Source: Betaproteobacteria bacterium
Lineage (GTDB): Bacteria > Pseudomonadota > Gammaproteobacteria > Burkholderiales > Usitatibacteraceae
Reading direction: 5' to 3'
DNA: 64,000 nt
NCBI GenBank assembly: GCA_016791265.1
Contig: JAEUMY010000023.1
Location: forward strand, 1-64,000
In this document: in pieces, positions 38,998-48,648 of the stretch
How the letters are laid out: each line of letters begins with the position of its first letter
How positions within the stretch are numbered: position 1 is the first letter of the stretch
Notes under the pieces: generated by a model
The model's input: the letters and a program-made list of their open reading frames with translations, nothing else
Database searches by the model: none
Told to the model about the DNA's origin: nothing
Position numbers and translations under genes: made by a program

Positions 38998-39471
38998 ATG
39001 GCATCAGTCAACAAGGTCATTCTCGTCGGCAATCTGGGCCGCGATCCGGAAACACGCTACATGCCTGACGGCGGTGCCATCACCAACGTGTCCATTGCCA
39101 CCACTAGCAAATACAAGAACAAGAGCGGCGAAATGGTCGAAGAGACCGAGTGGCACCGGGTCAGTTTCTTCGGCCGTCTGGCCGAGATCGCGGGGGAATA
39201 CCTCAAGAAAGGCCGCCCGGTCTACATCGAAGGCCGGCTGAAGACCCGCAAGTACACCGACAAGGATGGCGTGGAGAAGTACGCCACCGACATCATCGCC
39301 AATGAAATGCAGATGTTGGGCTCTCGCGAAGGGATGGGTGGGGGGGATGCCGGGGCGGGTGGCTTTGACCGCGCCGAGCGCGGAACTTCTGCTGGCGGCG
39401 GGGCCTCCAAGCCGGCACAGAAGGGTGGCGCGTCCAAATTTGATGACATGGATGATGACATCCCGTTCTGA
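38998..39471 (+). CDS. ssb: Single-stranded DNA-binding protein
   Basis: 157 residues. The OB fold (1-110) starts [20 protein letters not shown] and contains [21 protein letters not shown] Gly-rich linker leads to the acidic tip DDMDDDIPF, which recruits repair and replication partners. It covers single-stranded DNA during replication, repair and recombination. It is preceded by AGGGAGCAGG and sits 10 bp after the MFS gene. Confidence 0.96.
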   Translation: MASVNKVILVGNLGRDPETRYMPDGGAITNVSIATTSKYKNKSGEMVEETEWHRVSFFGRLAEIAGEYLKKGRPVYIEGRLKTRKYTDKDGVEKYATDIIANEMQMLGSREGMGGGDAGAGGFDRAERGTSAGGGASKPAQKGGASKFDDMDDDIPF

Positions 39472-39514
39472 TCGCCGTTAAAGAGTCTGTCGCCCGCAAC
39501 GAAACGACTTGAAG

Positions 39515-39535
39515 TCGGGGCTTTTGCCCCGATTT
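39515..39535 (+). terminator. Probable terminator of ssb
   Basis: TCGGGGC (39515-39521) pairs with GCCCCGA (39526-39532) across a four-T loop and is followed by a short T run. Moderate strength. Confidence 0.6.
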
Positions 39536-39548
39536 CGCATGGCAGCTT

Positions 39549-39560
39549 GCGAATATTCGC
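39549..39560. repeat. TGCGAATATTCGCA palindrome between ssb and htpX
   Basis: Perfect 14-mer (39548-39561), 21 bases upstream of the htpX start. Confidence 0.9.
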
Positions 39561-39581
39561 ATTCACTCACAAGGACCTGAA

Positions 39582-40466
39582 ATGAAACGCATTGTGTTGT
39601 TCCTGGCCACCAACCTGGCTGTGATGCTCGTGCTGGGCATCGTCCTGAACGTGCTGGGCGTCAACCGCTTCATCAGCGCCCAGGGGCTGAACATCCCCAT
39701 GCTCATGGTGTTCTCGCTGATCGTGGGTTTCACCGGCGCGTTCATCTCTCTCTTGATGTCCAAGCCGATGGCCAAGTGGTCCACCGGCGCCCAGGTCATC
39801 GACAGTCCGCGCAATGCCGATGAGCAGTGGCTGGTCAGCACCGTGAAGCGCCTGTCGGACAAGGCTGGCATCGGCATGCCCGAGGTTGCCGTCTACGAAG
39901 GTGAGCCCAACGCGTTTGCGACGGGTGCCTTCAAGAACTCGTCGCTGGTTGCCGTCTCCACCGGCCTGCTGAATTCGATGACCAAGGAAGAGGTCGAGGC
40001 CGTGCTTGCGCATGAAGTGGCGCACATCGCCAATGGCGACATGGTCACCATGACGCTCATCCAGGGCGTGGTCAACACGTTCGTGGTGTTCCTGTCCAAG
40101 GTCGTGGGCTACATCGTCGACCGCGTGGTGCTGAAGAACAACAGCGACGCGCCGGGCATCGGTTACTACGTGACCGACATCGTCTGCCAGATCGTGTTCG
40201 GCATCCTCGCGTCGGTGATCGTGGCCTGGTTCTCGCGCTGGCGTGAGTATCGCGCCGATGCAGGCGCCTCCGCCCTGATGGGCACCCAGCGTCCGATGAT
40301 CGCCGCACTTCAGCGATTGGGCGGCATGGAGCCGGGTGAGTTGCCCAAGTCCATCCAGGCTGCCGGCATCAGCGACAAGCCGGGCTTCATGGCGCTCTTT
40401 TCCAGCCACCCGCCCATAGAAGCCCGCGTGGCGGCGCTGCAGAACTGGCGTCCCGGCCAGCAGTAA
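39582..40466 (+). CDS. htpX: Membrane zinc metalloprotease HtpX
   Basis: 294 residues of peptidase family M48. Two N-terminal membrane segments (about 4-22 and 34-53), the zinc motif HEVAH (in [13 protein letters not shown]), two further membrane segments, and the third ligand region [13 protein letters not shown] are all present. It degrades misfolded inner-membrane proteins, complementing FtsH. The length equals the E. coli protein. AAGGA precedes the ATG. Confidence 0.95.
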   Translation: MKRIVLFLATNLAVMLVLGIVLNVLGVNRFISAQGLNIPMLMVFSLIVGFTGAFISLLMSKPMAKWSTGAQVIDSPRNADEQWLVSTVKRLSDKAGIGMPEVAVYEGEPNAFATGAFKNSSLVAVSTGLLNSMTKEEVEAVLAHEVAHIANGDMVTMTLIQGVVNTFVVFLSKVVGYIVDRVVLKNNSDAPGIGYYVTDIVCQIVFGILASVIVAWFSRWREYRADAGASALMGTQRPMIAALQRLGGMEPGELPKSIQAAGISDKPGFMALFSSHPPIEARVAALQNWRPGQQ

Positions 40467-40500
40467 AAAAATCCGCGCTGTCCGGAAGGGCAGCGCGGAT
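40465..40500 (-). terminator. Minus-strand terminator, downstream of the nucleoside transporter
   Basis: A 10-bp stem (40471-40480 with 40491-40500) is followed on the minus strand by a run of Ts (complement of the A run at 40465-40470). It abuts the htpX stop. Confidence 0.7.
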
Positions 40501-40560
40501 CAAGTCCACACAGAGGTTTCGCCGCAAATTCTCGCAGGCGATTCTTACAGGGCTGTGAAC

Positions 40561-40593
40561 AAGAAAAGAGGCTGCAGCGCAGCCTCTTTTCTT
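40561..40593. terminator. Bidirectional terminator between htpX and the nucleoside transporter
   Basis: 15-bp perfect stem: AAGAAAAGAGGCTGC (40561-40575) with its complement at 40579-40593, loop AGC. The A/T-rich outer part supplies a U-rich tail in both directions. Confidence 0.85.
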
Positions 40594-40623
40594 TGGGTGA
40601 TGCCGGTGAGTGGTATTTGCAGG

Positions 40624-41871
40624 TCAGAGCGTCGTCGCCACCAGTGCGCCGCACAGGCAGGTCGCCAACGTGCCAGAAATGATCGACTTCCAGCCGAGTT
40701 CCAAAATCTCCAGTCGGCGTTCTGGAATCATCATGATCATGCCGCCGATCATGATGCCCAAGCCCGCGAAATTGGCGAATCCGCATAGCGCGTAGGTCAT
40801 CACTAGACGGCTGTTGGCCGACAACGCCTCGGGCGGCAGCTTGGCCATTTCCAGATAAGCCACGAATTCGTTGAGTACCGTCTTGGTGCCGAGCAGTGCG
40901 CCGGCCGCCTGGCTCTCGGCCCACGGCACGCCGGTCAGCCATGCCAGTGGCGCGAAGAGCAAACCGAACGCGCCTTGCAGCGTCACCGTCGAGCCATCCG
41001 GCCATGTGAAGAGCCCCAGCCCCTGATTGGCCAGACTCACCAGCGCCGACAGGACCAACAGCATCGCGGCGACGTTAATCGTCAATTGCACGCCGTCGAT
41101 GGTGCCGCGACTGATGGCATCCATGCTGTTGCCCGCCGGTGACGGCTCGAGCAACCCGCCCGCCGTCGCATCTTTGTCTGAAGGCACCATCAGCGCCGCC
41201 AGCGCGATGCCGGCGGGCGCGCTGATGACGGATGCGATCAGGATGTGACCGAGTGCGTCGGGCACGATCTTGCCGATGGCTGCCGCGTAGAGCGCCATCA
41301 CCGTGCCGGCCGTGCTCGCCATGCCGCAGGTCATCACCATGAAGAGTTCGCCCCGAGACAGGCGCGCGAGGTAAGGCCGAATGAGCAGCGGCGCCTCCAC
41401 CATGCCGAGGAACACGTTGGCCGCCGTCGACACGCCCACGGCGCCGCCGACCCCAATCGACTTCATGAGCACCCAGGCGGCGGCGTTCACCACCAAGGGC
41501 AGAATGCGCCAGTAAAAGAGCAGCGCGGACAGCGCGCTCACCACCAGAATGAGCGGCAGCGCCTGGAAGGCCAGCACGAATGTCGAGCCGGGGCCGGTGG
41601 TGGCGAACGGCGCGGGGCCGCCGCCCAGGAAGCCGAAGACGAACGCCGTGCCATCCGATGTCGCTCGTTGCAGCGCGATGAGCGCGTCATTGAGGCTGCT
41701 GAACAACAGTCGCGCCGGTGGAAACTTGAGCGCGACGAGGCCCAGCACGACAAACAAGACCAAGGCGCTACCGACGGTGCGCCAGGACACGCCACGTCGG
41801 TTTTCGCTGATCAGCCAAGCGAAGACGAGCATGATCGTGGCGCCCACGAACCCCTGCAAAGCGATAGACAT
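40624..41871 (-). CDS. Nucleoside transporter, NupC/CNT family
   Basis: 415 residues starting MSIALQGFVGATIMLVFAWL, with about nine hydrophobic segments and the CNT signature regions FLGMVEAPLLIRPYLARLSR (gate loop) and GTKTVLNEFVAYLEMAKL, followed by TYALCGFANFAGLGIMIGG. CNT proteins import nucleosides with protons or sodium across the inner membrane. It is divergent from a TonB receptor, and a 5'-nucleotidase that would make its substrate lies next along. The start is set at 41871, before the first membrane segment. Confidence 0.92.
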   Translation of the reverse strand: MSIALQGFVGATIMLVFAWLISENRRGVSWRTVGSALVLFVVLGLVALKFPPARLLFSSLNDALIALQRATSDGTAFVFGFLGGGPAPFATTGPGSTFVLAFQALPLILVVSALSALLFYWRILPLVVNAAAWVLMKSIGVGGAVGVSTAANVFLGMVEAPLLIRPYLARLSRGELFMVMTCGMASTAGTVMALYAAAIGKIVPDALGHILIASVISAPAGIALAALMVPSDKDATAGGLLEPSPAGNSMDAISRGTIDGVQLTINVAAMLLVLSALVSLANQGLGLFTWPDGSTVTLQGAFGLLFAPLAWLTGVPWAESQAAGALLGTKTVLNEFVAYLEMAKLPPEALSANSRLVMTYALCGFANFAGLGIMIGGMIMMIPERRLEILELGWKSIISGTLATCLCGALVATTL

Positions 41872-42270
41872 AGGCTGAGCTTCCTTCCCTGAGTGGCGGC
41901 GGCCTCGCGCCCGCGCGCGGCGGATTCGCATGGACCGTCTGTTCGTCTGGGCCGATTGTCCTGCCAAATCGGCGGCCGGCAAAAGCCGGGAAGGATGGCA
42001 GCACGCGCCCCAAATTGCAACGCGAACGGGTCAACGCCTTATCCGCCAGACAACTTTCGCAACAAATCAGGATGGTTTAAGCTGGCTGTCACGGAACTGC
42101 AACAAAGTCTCATTAGTCTTCAGCAAGTTTCTGTTTCTTCCCGTTTTTTCCGCGCAATCCAGTCGTTCCAGCTTGCGCGCCAAATCATAAAGAGGGCGGG
42201 CGGCGGCCTCAACAAGGCGCTGACTCGTTTTGCCAGAACGCATTCACAACCAATCCAGGGAATATTCGCC
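41872..42270. other. Divergent regulatory region, nucleoside transporter / TonB receptor
   Basis: 399 bp without a supported gene. It contains the Pho box at 42086-42103 and, just before the receptor ATG, a one-mismatch palindrome (42258-42269). The part nearer the transporter (41872-42080) shows no clear signal. Confidence 0.5.
42086..42103 (+). promoter_or_regulatory. Pho box (PhoB binding site)
   Basis: CTGTCAC (42086-42092), four bases, then CTGCAAC (42097-42103), matching the direct-repeat PhoB consensus of two 7-mers CTGTCAT spaced by 4 bp. A third weaker 7-mer TCTCATT follows after four more bases (42108-42114). It is oriented toward the TonB receptor gene, 168 bp from its start. Phosphate-starvation control is inferred. 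Confidence 0.65.
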
Positions 42271-45200
42271 ATGAGGAAAAGTGATCGGATTCGTCTTTCC
42301 ACGCTCGTGTTGAGCGTGGGCCTCGCGCTGGGCACGCTGCCCGCGCTCGCGCAAAACACCACCGCGGCCGTGGGCGGGCGCATCACCAGCACCGACGGCA
42401 AGCCGACGGAAGGCGCATCGGTCACCATCACTCACGTCGAGTCCGGCACGTCCAACAATGTCCTCACCGATGCCAACGGGCGCTACTCGGCGCGCGGTCT
42501 GCGCGTGGGCGGCCCGTACACCATCACCATCACCAAGGGTGGCGTCACCGAGAAACGCGAAAACGTCTATCTGGTGCTGGCAGAGACCGCGGCCATCGAC
42601 GCCGTGCTGGGTGCGCCCAAGGCGGAGAAGATCGAGATTTCCGCTGCCGCGCTCTCCGACCGCTTCGACAGCGCCGCGATGGGTGCTGGCACCAACATCG
42701 GTCGCGAGCAGCTCGCCGCGCAGGCCTCCATCGGCCGCAATCTGCAGGACTATGCCCGCCAGGACCCGCGCCTCGCGCAGACCGACAAGGAGCGCGGCGA
42801 GATCTCCGCGCTGGGCCAGAACACCCGCTTCAACTCCATCACCATCGACTCGATGACGACCAACGACACCTTTGGTCTCGAGGCGAACAATCTGCCGACG
42901 CTGAAGCAGCCGGTCTCCATCGACGCCATCGAATCGGTTCAGGTGAACCTGTCCAATTTCGACGTCACGCAAAAGGGCTACACGGGCGCCAACATCAACG
43001 CCGTGACCAAGAGCGGCACCAACGAATTTCACGGCAGCGTGTATTTCGTGACGCGCGACGAGAAGTTGGCCGGCAAGCGCTTCAACCAGACGACCAACAC
43101 CTACTTCGACGCGCCGGTGTTCAAGGAAGAGACCAAGGGCGTGACCCTGGGCGGCCCGATCATCAAGGACAAGCTCTTCTTCTTCGCGTCCTATGAAGAC
43201 TTCGTGAGCTCGCGCGGCCGTCCCAATTTCGGCCCGATCGGCAGCACGTTCACCAACGTGAGCATCACCCAGAGTGCGATTGATCAGGCCATCGGCATCG
43301 CTCGCAACACCTGGAGCATGGATGTGGGCACTTCGACCGTGCCCCAGGATCTCGAACTCACCGTCAAGGACACGCTGCTCAAGCTCGACTGGAACATCAA
43401 CAACGACCATCGCGCCAGCGTCCGCTACACCAAAACCGAGCAGGCCGAGCCGAACCTCGCGGGCTTTTCCGCAACAGGCCTTTCGCTCAGCTCCTGGTGG
43501 TACAACCAGATCAAGGAAATCGAAGGCCTCGTCGGCCAGTGGTTCGCCGATTGGTCGCCCAACCTCAGCACCGAGGTCAAGCTGTCCAAGCGCGATTACG
43601 GCGTCGTCCAGCCGGCGGTCAACGGCGCGCGCCTGCCCGCCATCGGACTGCGCTTCGAAGGCACGCCGCCAGGCGGCGTGGGCAGTACCAACAACCGCTT
43701 TCTGAACATGGGCACCGAATTGTCCCGCCACTTCAACGTGCTGAACACCAAGACGAAGGACGCGTACTTCGGTGGCAACTGGCGACTCGGTGAGCATGAG
43801 GTGAAGGGTGGCGTCGACTATGCCGACAACGATGTCTTCAATGCTTTCCTGCAAAACGTGAATGGCAACTACACGTTCGGCTGCGCGGCCGGTGCCAACA
43901 CCGCGGCGCAGTGCGCGGCCATGACGCCCGAGCAGCGCGATGCGGCCGTCCTCGAGAATTTCCGCCTGGGTATTCCCATCTCCTACACCGTGCAGTTGCC
44001 ACTCGCGGGGCGCACGCTCGCCGACGGCATCGCAACGTGGAGCTACGCCAACACTGGCCTCTTCCTGCAAGACACCTGGGCATACAACCCGAATTTGAGT
44101 TTCACCTTCGGTGTGCGTGTCGACCGCCAGAGCGTGCCGACCAAGCCCATCGCCAATCCGGGCGTGGCGGCGGCCAAGGTGGCTGGCAACATTTCGCCCA
44201 CCGGCGTCATCACGCGCGACAGCGGCGGCTTCGGACTCGACAACACCGTGACGCTGGACGGCAACAGCCTGCTTCAGCCGCGCTTTGGCTTCAACCTGAA
44301 CCTGAGCGAGCCGGGCACGCGGCGCCAGCTCCGTGGCGGCTTCGGTCTGTTCCAAGGTGCGGCGGCCAACGTGTGGCTCTCCAATCCGTTCAGCAACACC
44401 GGCATGGCTGTGGGCCAGCTGAATTGCACCACGGCGACGGATTGCGCCGCGCGCAACGTGCGCTTCAGCCCGAATCCCGACGCGCAGCCGGGTCTGACCG
44501 GCACGCCGCCATCGCCGAACGTGGACATGCTCGCGTCCGATCTCGAACAGCCGTCCGTGTGGAAGATGAATCTCGCTTTCGATACCGAACTGCCCGAGCT
44601 GCCCTTTTTCGGCAAGCTGACCGCAGGTGTCGAGTGGATCCGCACCGCCGTGAACAGCGGTATCTACTATCGCCACTTGAACCTCGGCGCCCCCACGGCG
44701 ACGGGTCGTGACGGACGCAGTCTGTACTACACCCCCCAGACCTATTCCATCAACTGCTGGACCGGCAGCAACTTCAATACCACCGGCACGGGCTGCGCGG
44801 GCGGCCGCAACCGCGCGCTCAGCAATCCACTCTTCAACAACGTGTTCGAAGCCGCCAAGACCAAGAAGGGCGGCGGCGAGGCGGTCACACTGTCGGTCGA
44901 GCGCCCGCTCTCGCGGGGCTGGGGCTGGAATCTGGCCTACACGTACAGCCGCTACAGCGAAGTGAGCCCGCTCACGTCGTCGACATCGAACTCGCAGTGG
45001 CTCAACAACAACATTTTCAACGTCAACGAGAACGTCGCCGGCCCGTCCAACTACAACACCCGCGACCGCATCAACGGCAGCTTCACCTGGTCCAAGGCCT
45101 TCTTTGGCAAGAACAAAACCACCTTTGGTATTTTCTACGAAGGCCGCTCCGGCAAGCCGTATAGCTGGACCTATCTCAACGATCTGAACGGTGACGGCAT

Positions 45201-45657
45201 CGGCGGCAACGACCTGATGTACATCCCGTCCGCGCCCGGATCGGGCGACGTGGTGTTCCGCGGCGGTCAGGCTGAAGAGGACCGTTTCTGGGAAGTCGTC
45301 AACGGTGATCGCGCGTTGCGGTCCGCGCGTGGCGGCATCGTCGGCAAGAACAACAGCTATGGTCCGTGGGTGAACACCTTCGACGTGCGCATGGCGCAGG
45401 AGCTGCCCGGCGCGATGAAGGGGCACAAGCTCTCGCTCGTGTTCGACATCCTCAACTTCGGCAACATGCTGAACAAGAAGTGGGGCCGCATCGAGGAAAT
45501 CACCTTCCCCTCCAATCGCAGCTTTGTGAACTTCAACGGTCTCGACGCCAATGGCCGCTACATTTACAGCCTCGGTTCGACGGAGCAGTTGGTCGTCCGC
45601 CAGGCCTCGGGTGAGTCGCAGTGGGCCGCGCAAATGACGCTGCGTTACGAGTTCTGA
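42271..45657 (+). CDS. Oar-like TonB-dependent outer-membrane receptor
   Basis: 1128 residues. Signal peptide 1-28 (LSVGLALGTLPALAQ), a carboxypeptidase-regulatory-like domain (about 30-105, GGRITSTDGKPTEGASVTIT), a plug domain (about 130-250) and a long beta-barrel ending with aromatic Phe (MTLRYEF). The Oar-like type typically imports large or complex substrates, and in several proteobacteria is induced by phosphate limitation. A Pho box upstream and a 5'-nucleotidase downstream suggest a role in phosphate-compound uptake. The palindrome variant covers its ribosome binding region. Antisense open frames here are shadows. Confidence 0.9.
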   Translation: MRKSDRIRLSTLVLSVGLALGTLPALAQNTTAAVGGRITSTDGKPTEGASVTITHVESGTSNNVLTDANGRYSARGLRVGGPYTITITKGGVTEKRENVYLVLAETAAIDAVLGAPKAEKIEISAAALSDRFDSAAMGAGTNIGREQLAAQASIGRNLQDYARQDPRLAQTDKERGEISALGQNTRFNSITIDSMTTNDTFGLEANNLPTLKQPVSIDAIESVQVNLSNFDVTQKGYTGANINAVTKSGTNEFHGSVYFVTRDEKLAGKRFNQTTNTYFDAPVFKEETKGVTLGGPIIKDKLFFFASYEDFVSSRGRPNFGPIGSTFTNVSITQSAIDQAIGIARNTWSMDVGTSTVPQDLELTVKDTLLKLDWNINNDHRASVRYTKTEQAEPNLAGFSATGLSLSSWWYNQIKEIEGLVGQWFADWSPNLSTEVKLSKRDYGVVQPAVNGARLPAIGLRFEGTPPGGVGSTNNRFLNMGTELSRHFNVLNTKTKDAYFGGNWRLGEHEVKGGVDYADNDVFNAFLQNVNGNYTFGCAAGANTAAQCAAMTPEQRDAAVLENFRLGIPISYTVQLPLAGRTLADGIATWSYANTGLFLQDTWAYNPNLSFTFGVRVDRQSVPTKPIANPGVAAAKVAGNISPTGVITRDSGGFGLDNTVTLDGNSLLQPRFGFNLNLSEPGTRRQLRGGFGLFQGAAANVWLSNPFSNTGMAVGQLNCTTATDCAARNVRFSPNPDAQPGLTGTPPSPNVDMLASDLEQPSVWKMNLAFDTELPELPFFGKLTAGVEWIRTAVNSGIYYRHLNLGAPTATGRDGRSLYYTPQTYSINCWTGSNFNTTGTGCAGGRNRALSNPLFNNVFEAAKTKKGGGEAVTLSVERPLSRGWGWNLAYTYSRYSEVSPLTSSTSNSQWLNNNIFNVNENVAGPSNYNTRDRINGSFTWSKAFFGKNKTTFGIFYEGRSGKPYSWTYLNDLNGDGIGGNDLMYIPSAPGSGDVVFRGGQAEEDRFWEVVNGDRALRSARGGIVGKNNSYGPWVNTFDVRMAQELPGAMKGHKLSLVFDILNFGNMLNKKWGRIEEITFPSNRSFVNFNGLDANGRYIYSLGSTEQLVVRQASGESQWAAQMTLRYEF

Positions 45658-45676
45658 TGCGCATCGCCTGACCGCG

Positions 45677-45704
45677 ACGGCGCCGATAGCGATATCGGCG
45701 CCGT
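45677..45704 (+). terminator. Hairpin between the TonB receptor and the 5'-nucleotidase
   Basis: Perfect 12-bp arms ACGGCGCCGATA (45677-45688) and its complement (45693-45704) with a GCGA loop, followed by TGTCCTTT. The weak T tract allows read-through, so it may attenuate and not fully terminate. Confidence 0.6.
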
Positions 45705-45754
45705 TGTCCTTTCCGGCGCATGGCTGACGCGTCGCCCACATCGGGAGCCTTTGC

Positions 45755-47446
45755 ATGAGATCAGATCACGCATTCGCGATAGTGCGAATATTCGCGGCAA
45801 TCTTGGCGACACTGCTGGCGGGCTGCGCGCCTCAGCTCACCCGCACCGAGCCTGTTTCGCTGCGACTCATCGCCTTGAACGACTTTCACGGCAATTTGAA
45901 AACGCCTGGCGCGTTGCGGCTGCCGGATCCCAAGGAGCCTGGCAAACAGCAGCTCGTCGTCGCAGGCGGCGCGGCCCATCTCGCCACCGCGATCGCGTCG
46001 CTCAGGAAAGACACACCCAACAGCATCGTCGTTGGCGCCGGCGACCTCATCAGTGCCAGTCCGCTGATTTCCTCGCTGTTCAACGACGAGCCCACCATCG
46101 AGGTGCTGGATCGCCTGGGCGTGGACATCTCCTCTGTGGGCAATCATGAGTTCGATCGCGGCAAGACCGAGCTGTTGCGACTGGTCAACGGGGGATGTCT
46201 CGCCGAAGGGTGCATCACCGGTTCGCCCTACAGCGGCGCCCGCTTCCGCTATCTCGCGGCCAACGTCATCGAAACCGCCACAGGCCGATCCGTGCTGCCC
46301 GCCTATGAAATTCGCAAGGTGGAGGGCGTGCCGGTGGCGTTCATCGGCATGACCCTCAAGTCCACGCCGGCAGTCGTGACCCGTTCAGGTGTCGCCGGCC
46401 TGCGCTTTGACGATGAAGTCGAGACAGTCAACACGCTGGTGCCCAAGCTGCGCGCGGAGGGTGTGGAAGCCATCGTGGTGCTGATCCACGAAGGCGGCTT
46501 TGTGAAAGGCGCCTGGGATGATCCGGCCTGCCCCGGCTTCAACGGGGAGATCGTCGAGATCACCCGCCGATTCGACAAGGCCGTGGATCTGGTCGTGAGC
46601 GGGCACACCCATCGCGCCTATGCCTGCAAGGTCGACGGTCGCTGGGTCACCAGCGCCGGCGACTATGGCCGCTTTCTCACCCGCATCGACCTCAAGCTAT
46701 CGCCGCTGACGCGCGACGTGGTCAGCATCGAGGCGAAGAACATCCTGATCGACATTCGCGAATATTCGCCTGATCCCGCTGTCGCCGCGCTCATCGACAA
46801 GTACGACAAGCTGGCCGCGCCTCGGGCCAATCGCATCGTCGGCTATTTGAAAGGGGAATTGCTTCCCGTGGCCAATGACGCGGGCGAAAGCGCGCTGGGG
46901 AACTTCATCGCCGATGCGCAGCTCGCCGCGACGCGGGTCGCGGGCGCGGAAGTCGCCTTCATGAATCCCGGTGGCGTGCGCGCCGCGCTGTCGCCAAAGC
47001 AGCCGGATGGCGGCATCACCTACAGCGACATCTTCTCCGCGCAACCATTTGGCAACACGCTGGTGACGATGTCGCTCTCGGGCGAGCAGATACTGCGCAT
47101 TCTGGAGAACCAGTTTCCGCGCGAGGCGGACGGGTTCAGGCGCGTGCTGTCTGTTTCCGATGGCTTCACCTACGTCTGGGACAACGCCCGGCCGCACGGC
47201 AGCAAAGTGGTGTTCGAGTCAGTCCGACTGAGTGGGCAGCCGCTGGATAGAGCGAAGCGCTATCGAGTCACGGTGAACAGCTTCATGGCCGACGGCGGCG
47301 ATGGCATCACGCTCTTGCGTGAAGGGACGGACCGCGAAGGCGGCATGCTGGATCTCGACGCGCTGGAAAACTGGCTTCGCGCCAAGGGCAGCCGGGAGAG
47401 TCCCTTCGCGACCGCGCCTCTCACGCGCATCAAGCGCCTCAACTGA
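45755..47446 (+). CDS. 5'-nucleotidase / UshA-like lipoprotein
   Basis: 563 residues. The lipobox LLAGC (Cys24) predicts an anchored periplasmic or outer-membrane protein. The calcineurin-like metallophosphatase domain has LNDFHGN, VGAGDLI, GNHEFDRG and SGHTHRA motifs, and the C-terminal 5'-nucleotidase domain has FMNPGGVRA and GDGITLL. It hydrolyses nucleotides to nucleoside and phosphate outside the cytoplasm, supplying both to transporters. It lies 97 bp after the Pho-boxed TonB receptor. Palindrome copies are in the signal peptide (RIF) and at IREYSPDP. Confidence 0.93.
   Translation: MRSDHAFAIVRIFAAILATLLAGCAPQLTRTEPVSLRLIALNDFHGNLKTPGALRLPDPKEPGKQQLVVAGGAAHLATAIASLRKDTPNSIVVGAGDLISASPLISSLFNDEPTIEVLDRLGVDISSVGNHEFDRGKTELLRLVNGGCLAEGCITGSPYSGARFRYLAANVIETATGRSVLPAYEIRKVEGVPVAFIGMTLKSTPAVVTRSGVAGLRFDDEVETVNTLVPKLRAEGVEAIVVLIHEGGFVKGAWDDPACPGFNGEIVEITRRFDKAVDLVVSGHTHRAYACKVDGRWVTSAGDYGRFLTRIDLKLSPLTRDVVSIEAKNILIDIREYSPDPAVAALIDKYDKLAAPRANRIVGYLKGELLPVANDAGESALGNFIADAQLAATRVAGAEVAFMNPGGVRAALSPKQPDGGITYSDIFSAQPFGNTLVTMSLSGEQILRILENQFPREADGFRRVLSVSDGFTYVWDNARPHGSKVVFESVRLSGQPLDRAKRYRVTVNSFMADGGDGITLLREGTDREGGMLDLDALENWLRAKGSRESPFATAPLTRIKRLN
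45784..45795. repeat. GCGAATATTCGC palindrome in the 5'-nucleotidase signal peptide
   Basis: Perfect 12-mer read as RIF (IVRIFAAIL). Confidence 0.9.
46758..46769. repeat. GCGAATATTCGC palindrome in the 5'-nucleotidase gene
   Basis: Perfect 12-mer read as EYS (IREYSPDP), a different frame from the copy in the same gene's signal peptide. Confidence 0.9.
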
Positions 47447-47502
47447 TCGCCCAGTTCAAACATCAAGTCGCGGGGCTGCCTTGCGCAGTTCCGCAGGATC
47501 AA

Positions 47503-48507
47503 TCAGTCGGCGACTTTGAGCATGATCTTGCCGATGTGCTGCGAGCTCTCCATGAGGCGGTGGGCTTCGGCTGCTTCATGCAATGCGAATATTCGCTTCA
47601 CCACCGGCTTGATCCTGCCGGCCACGATCAACGGCCAGACATTCTCGCGTAGCGCGAGAGCGATGGCCGCCTTTTGCTGATCAGGTCGCGCACGCAGCGT
47701 GGAGCCGGTGAGCGTCTGGCGTTTCAGCATCAGCATCACCAAGTCCAGCTCCACCTTGCTCCCTTGCAAGAATGCGATCTGACAGAGTCGTCCCTCGATG
47801 GCCAAGAGCTTCAGATTCTTCGCGACATAGTCGCCACCGACCATGTCGAGAATGACATTGATGCCGCCCTTTCCAGCGCGCTCTTGCGTCGCGGCAAACC
47901 AGTCTTCGGCTTTGTAGTTGAAGACATGATCCGCCCCCATCTGTTTGCAGAACGCAGCTTTCTCTTCATTGCCCACCGTGGTGAAGACTTCAGCGCCAAA
48001 CGCCTTGGCCAGTTGGATGGCAGTGAGGCCGATGCCTGACGAGCCGCCATGCACCAGAAATTTGTCGCCGGCCTTGAGCTGGCAAGTGTCGAACACGTTC
48101 ACCCAGACGGTGAAGAAGTTCTCCGGCAGCGAGGCCGCTTCGGTGAGCGACAGCCCCGACGGTACCGGCAGGCAATGCAGCGCAGGTGCCACGCAGTATT
48201 CCGCGTAGCCGCCGCCGGGTGTCAGCGCGCACACCGCATCGCCCGCCTTCCATGTGTCGACACTCGCGCCTACGGCGACCACTTCACCCGCCACTTCCAG
48301 GCCCAGCACGGGTGAGGCGCCAGGCGGCGGCTTGTAACTACCCTGGCGTTGAGCCACATCTGGTCGATTGACGCCGGCTGCGGACACGCGAATCAGCACA
48401 TCCTGCTCACCCGGAACGGGCAGCGGCCCTGTTTTCAACTGCATGACCTCGGGCGCGCCTTGGGCAGGTAGATCGATGTAACGCATCGTGGCGGGAAGGT
48501 TGGGCAT
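47503..48507 (-). CDS. NAD(P)H quinone oxidoreductase, zinc-free MDR family (PIG3-like)
   Basis: 334 residues of the medium-chain dehydrogenase/reductase superfamily. The catalytic domain includes AGVNRPDVAQRQGSYKPPPG and the Rossmann domain includes VHGGSSGIGLTAIQLAKAFG. The zinc-ligand residues of alcohol dehydrogenases are missing, as in quinone oxidoreductases. It reduces quinones or enals with NADPH. The start at 48507 is probable; an in-frame ATG seven codons in (MRYIDLP) is possible. A palindrome is read as RIF (KRIFALHE). Confidence 0.88.
   Translation of the reverse strand: MPNLPATMRYIDLPAQGAPEVMQLKTGPLPVPGEQDVLIRVSAAGVNRPDVAQRQGSYKPPPGASPVLGLEVAGEVVAVGASVDTWKAGDAVCALTPGGGYAEYCVAPALHCLPVPSGLSLTEAASLPENFFTVWVNVFDTCQLKAGDKFLVHGGSSGIGLTAIQLAKAFGAEVFTTVGNEEKAAFCKQMGADHVFNYKAEDWFAATQERAGKGGINVILDMVGGDYVAKNLKLLAIEGRLCQIAFLQGSKVELDLVMLMLKRQTLTGSTLRARPDQQKAAIALALRENVWPLIVAGRIKPVVKRIFALHEAAEAHRLMESSQHIGKIMLKVAD
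47585..47596. repeat. GCGAATATTCGC palindrome in the quinone oxidoreductase gene
   Basis: Perfect 12-mer read as RIF near the C-terminus. Confidence 0.9.
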
Positions 48508-48648
48508 GGCGAACGGGAATCCTCAAGAGGGCGTTGCAGGGTGAATCGCGATTGTAGACAACTGACTCGACCGCTTGCCAGGGCCGCACAGCCACGCGAT
48601 GATAGCCCTGTCATTTTCCGGTCCACATATTCTGCATCAACGTCCACC

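Noticed and set aside
42244-45756. A 1170-codon open frame antisense to the Oar-like receptor
   Set aside because: It is compositionally a shadow of a GC-rich gene; it lacks recognisable domains, while the sense frame has a full signal peptide, plug and barrel.
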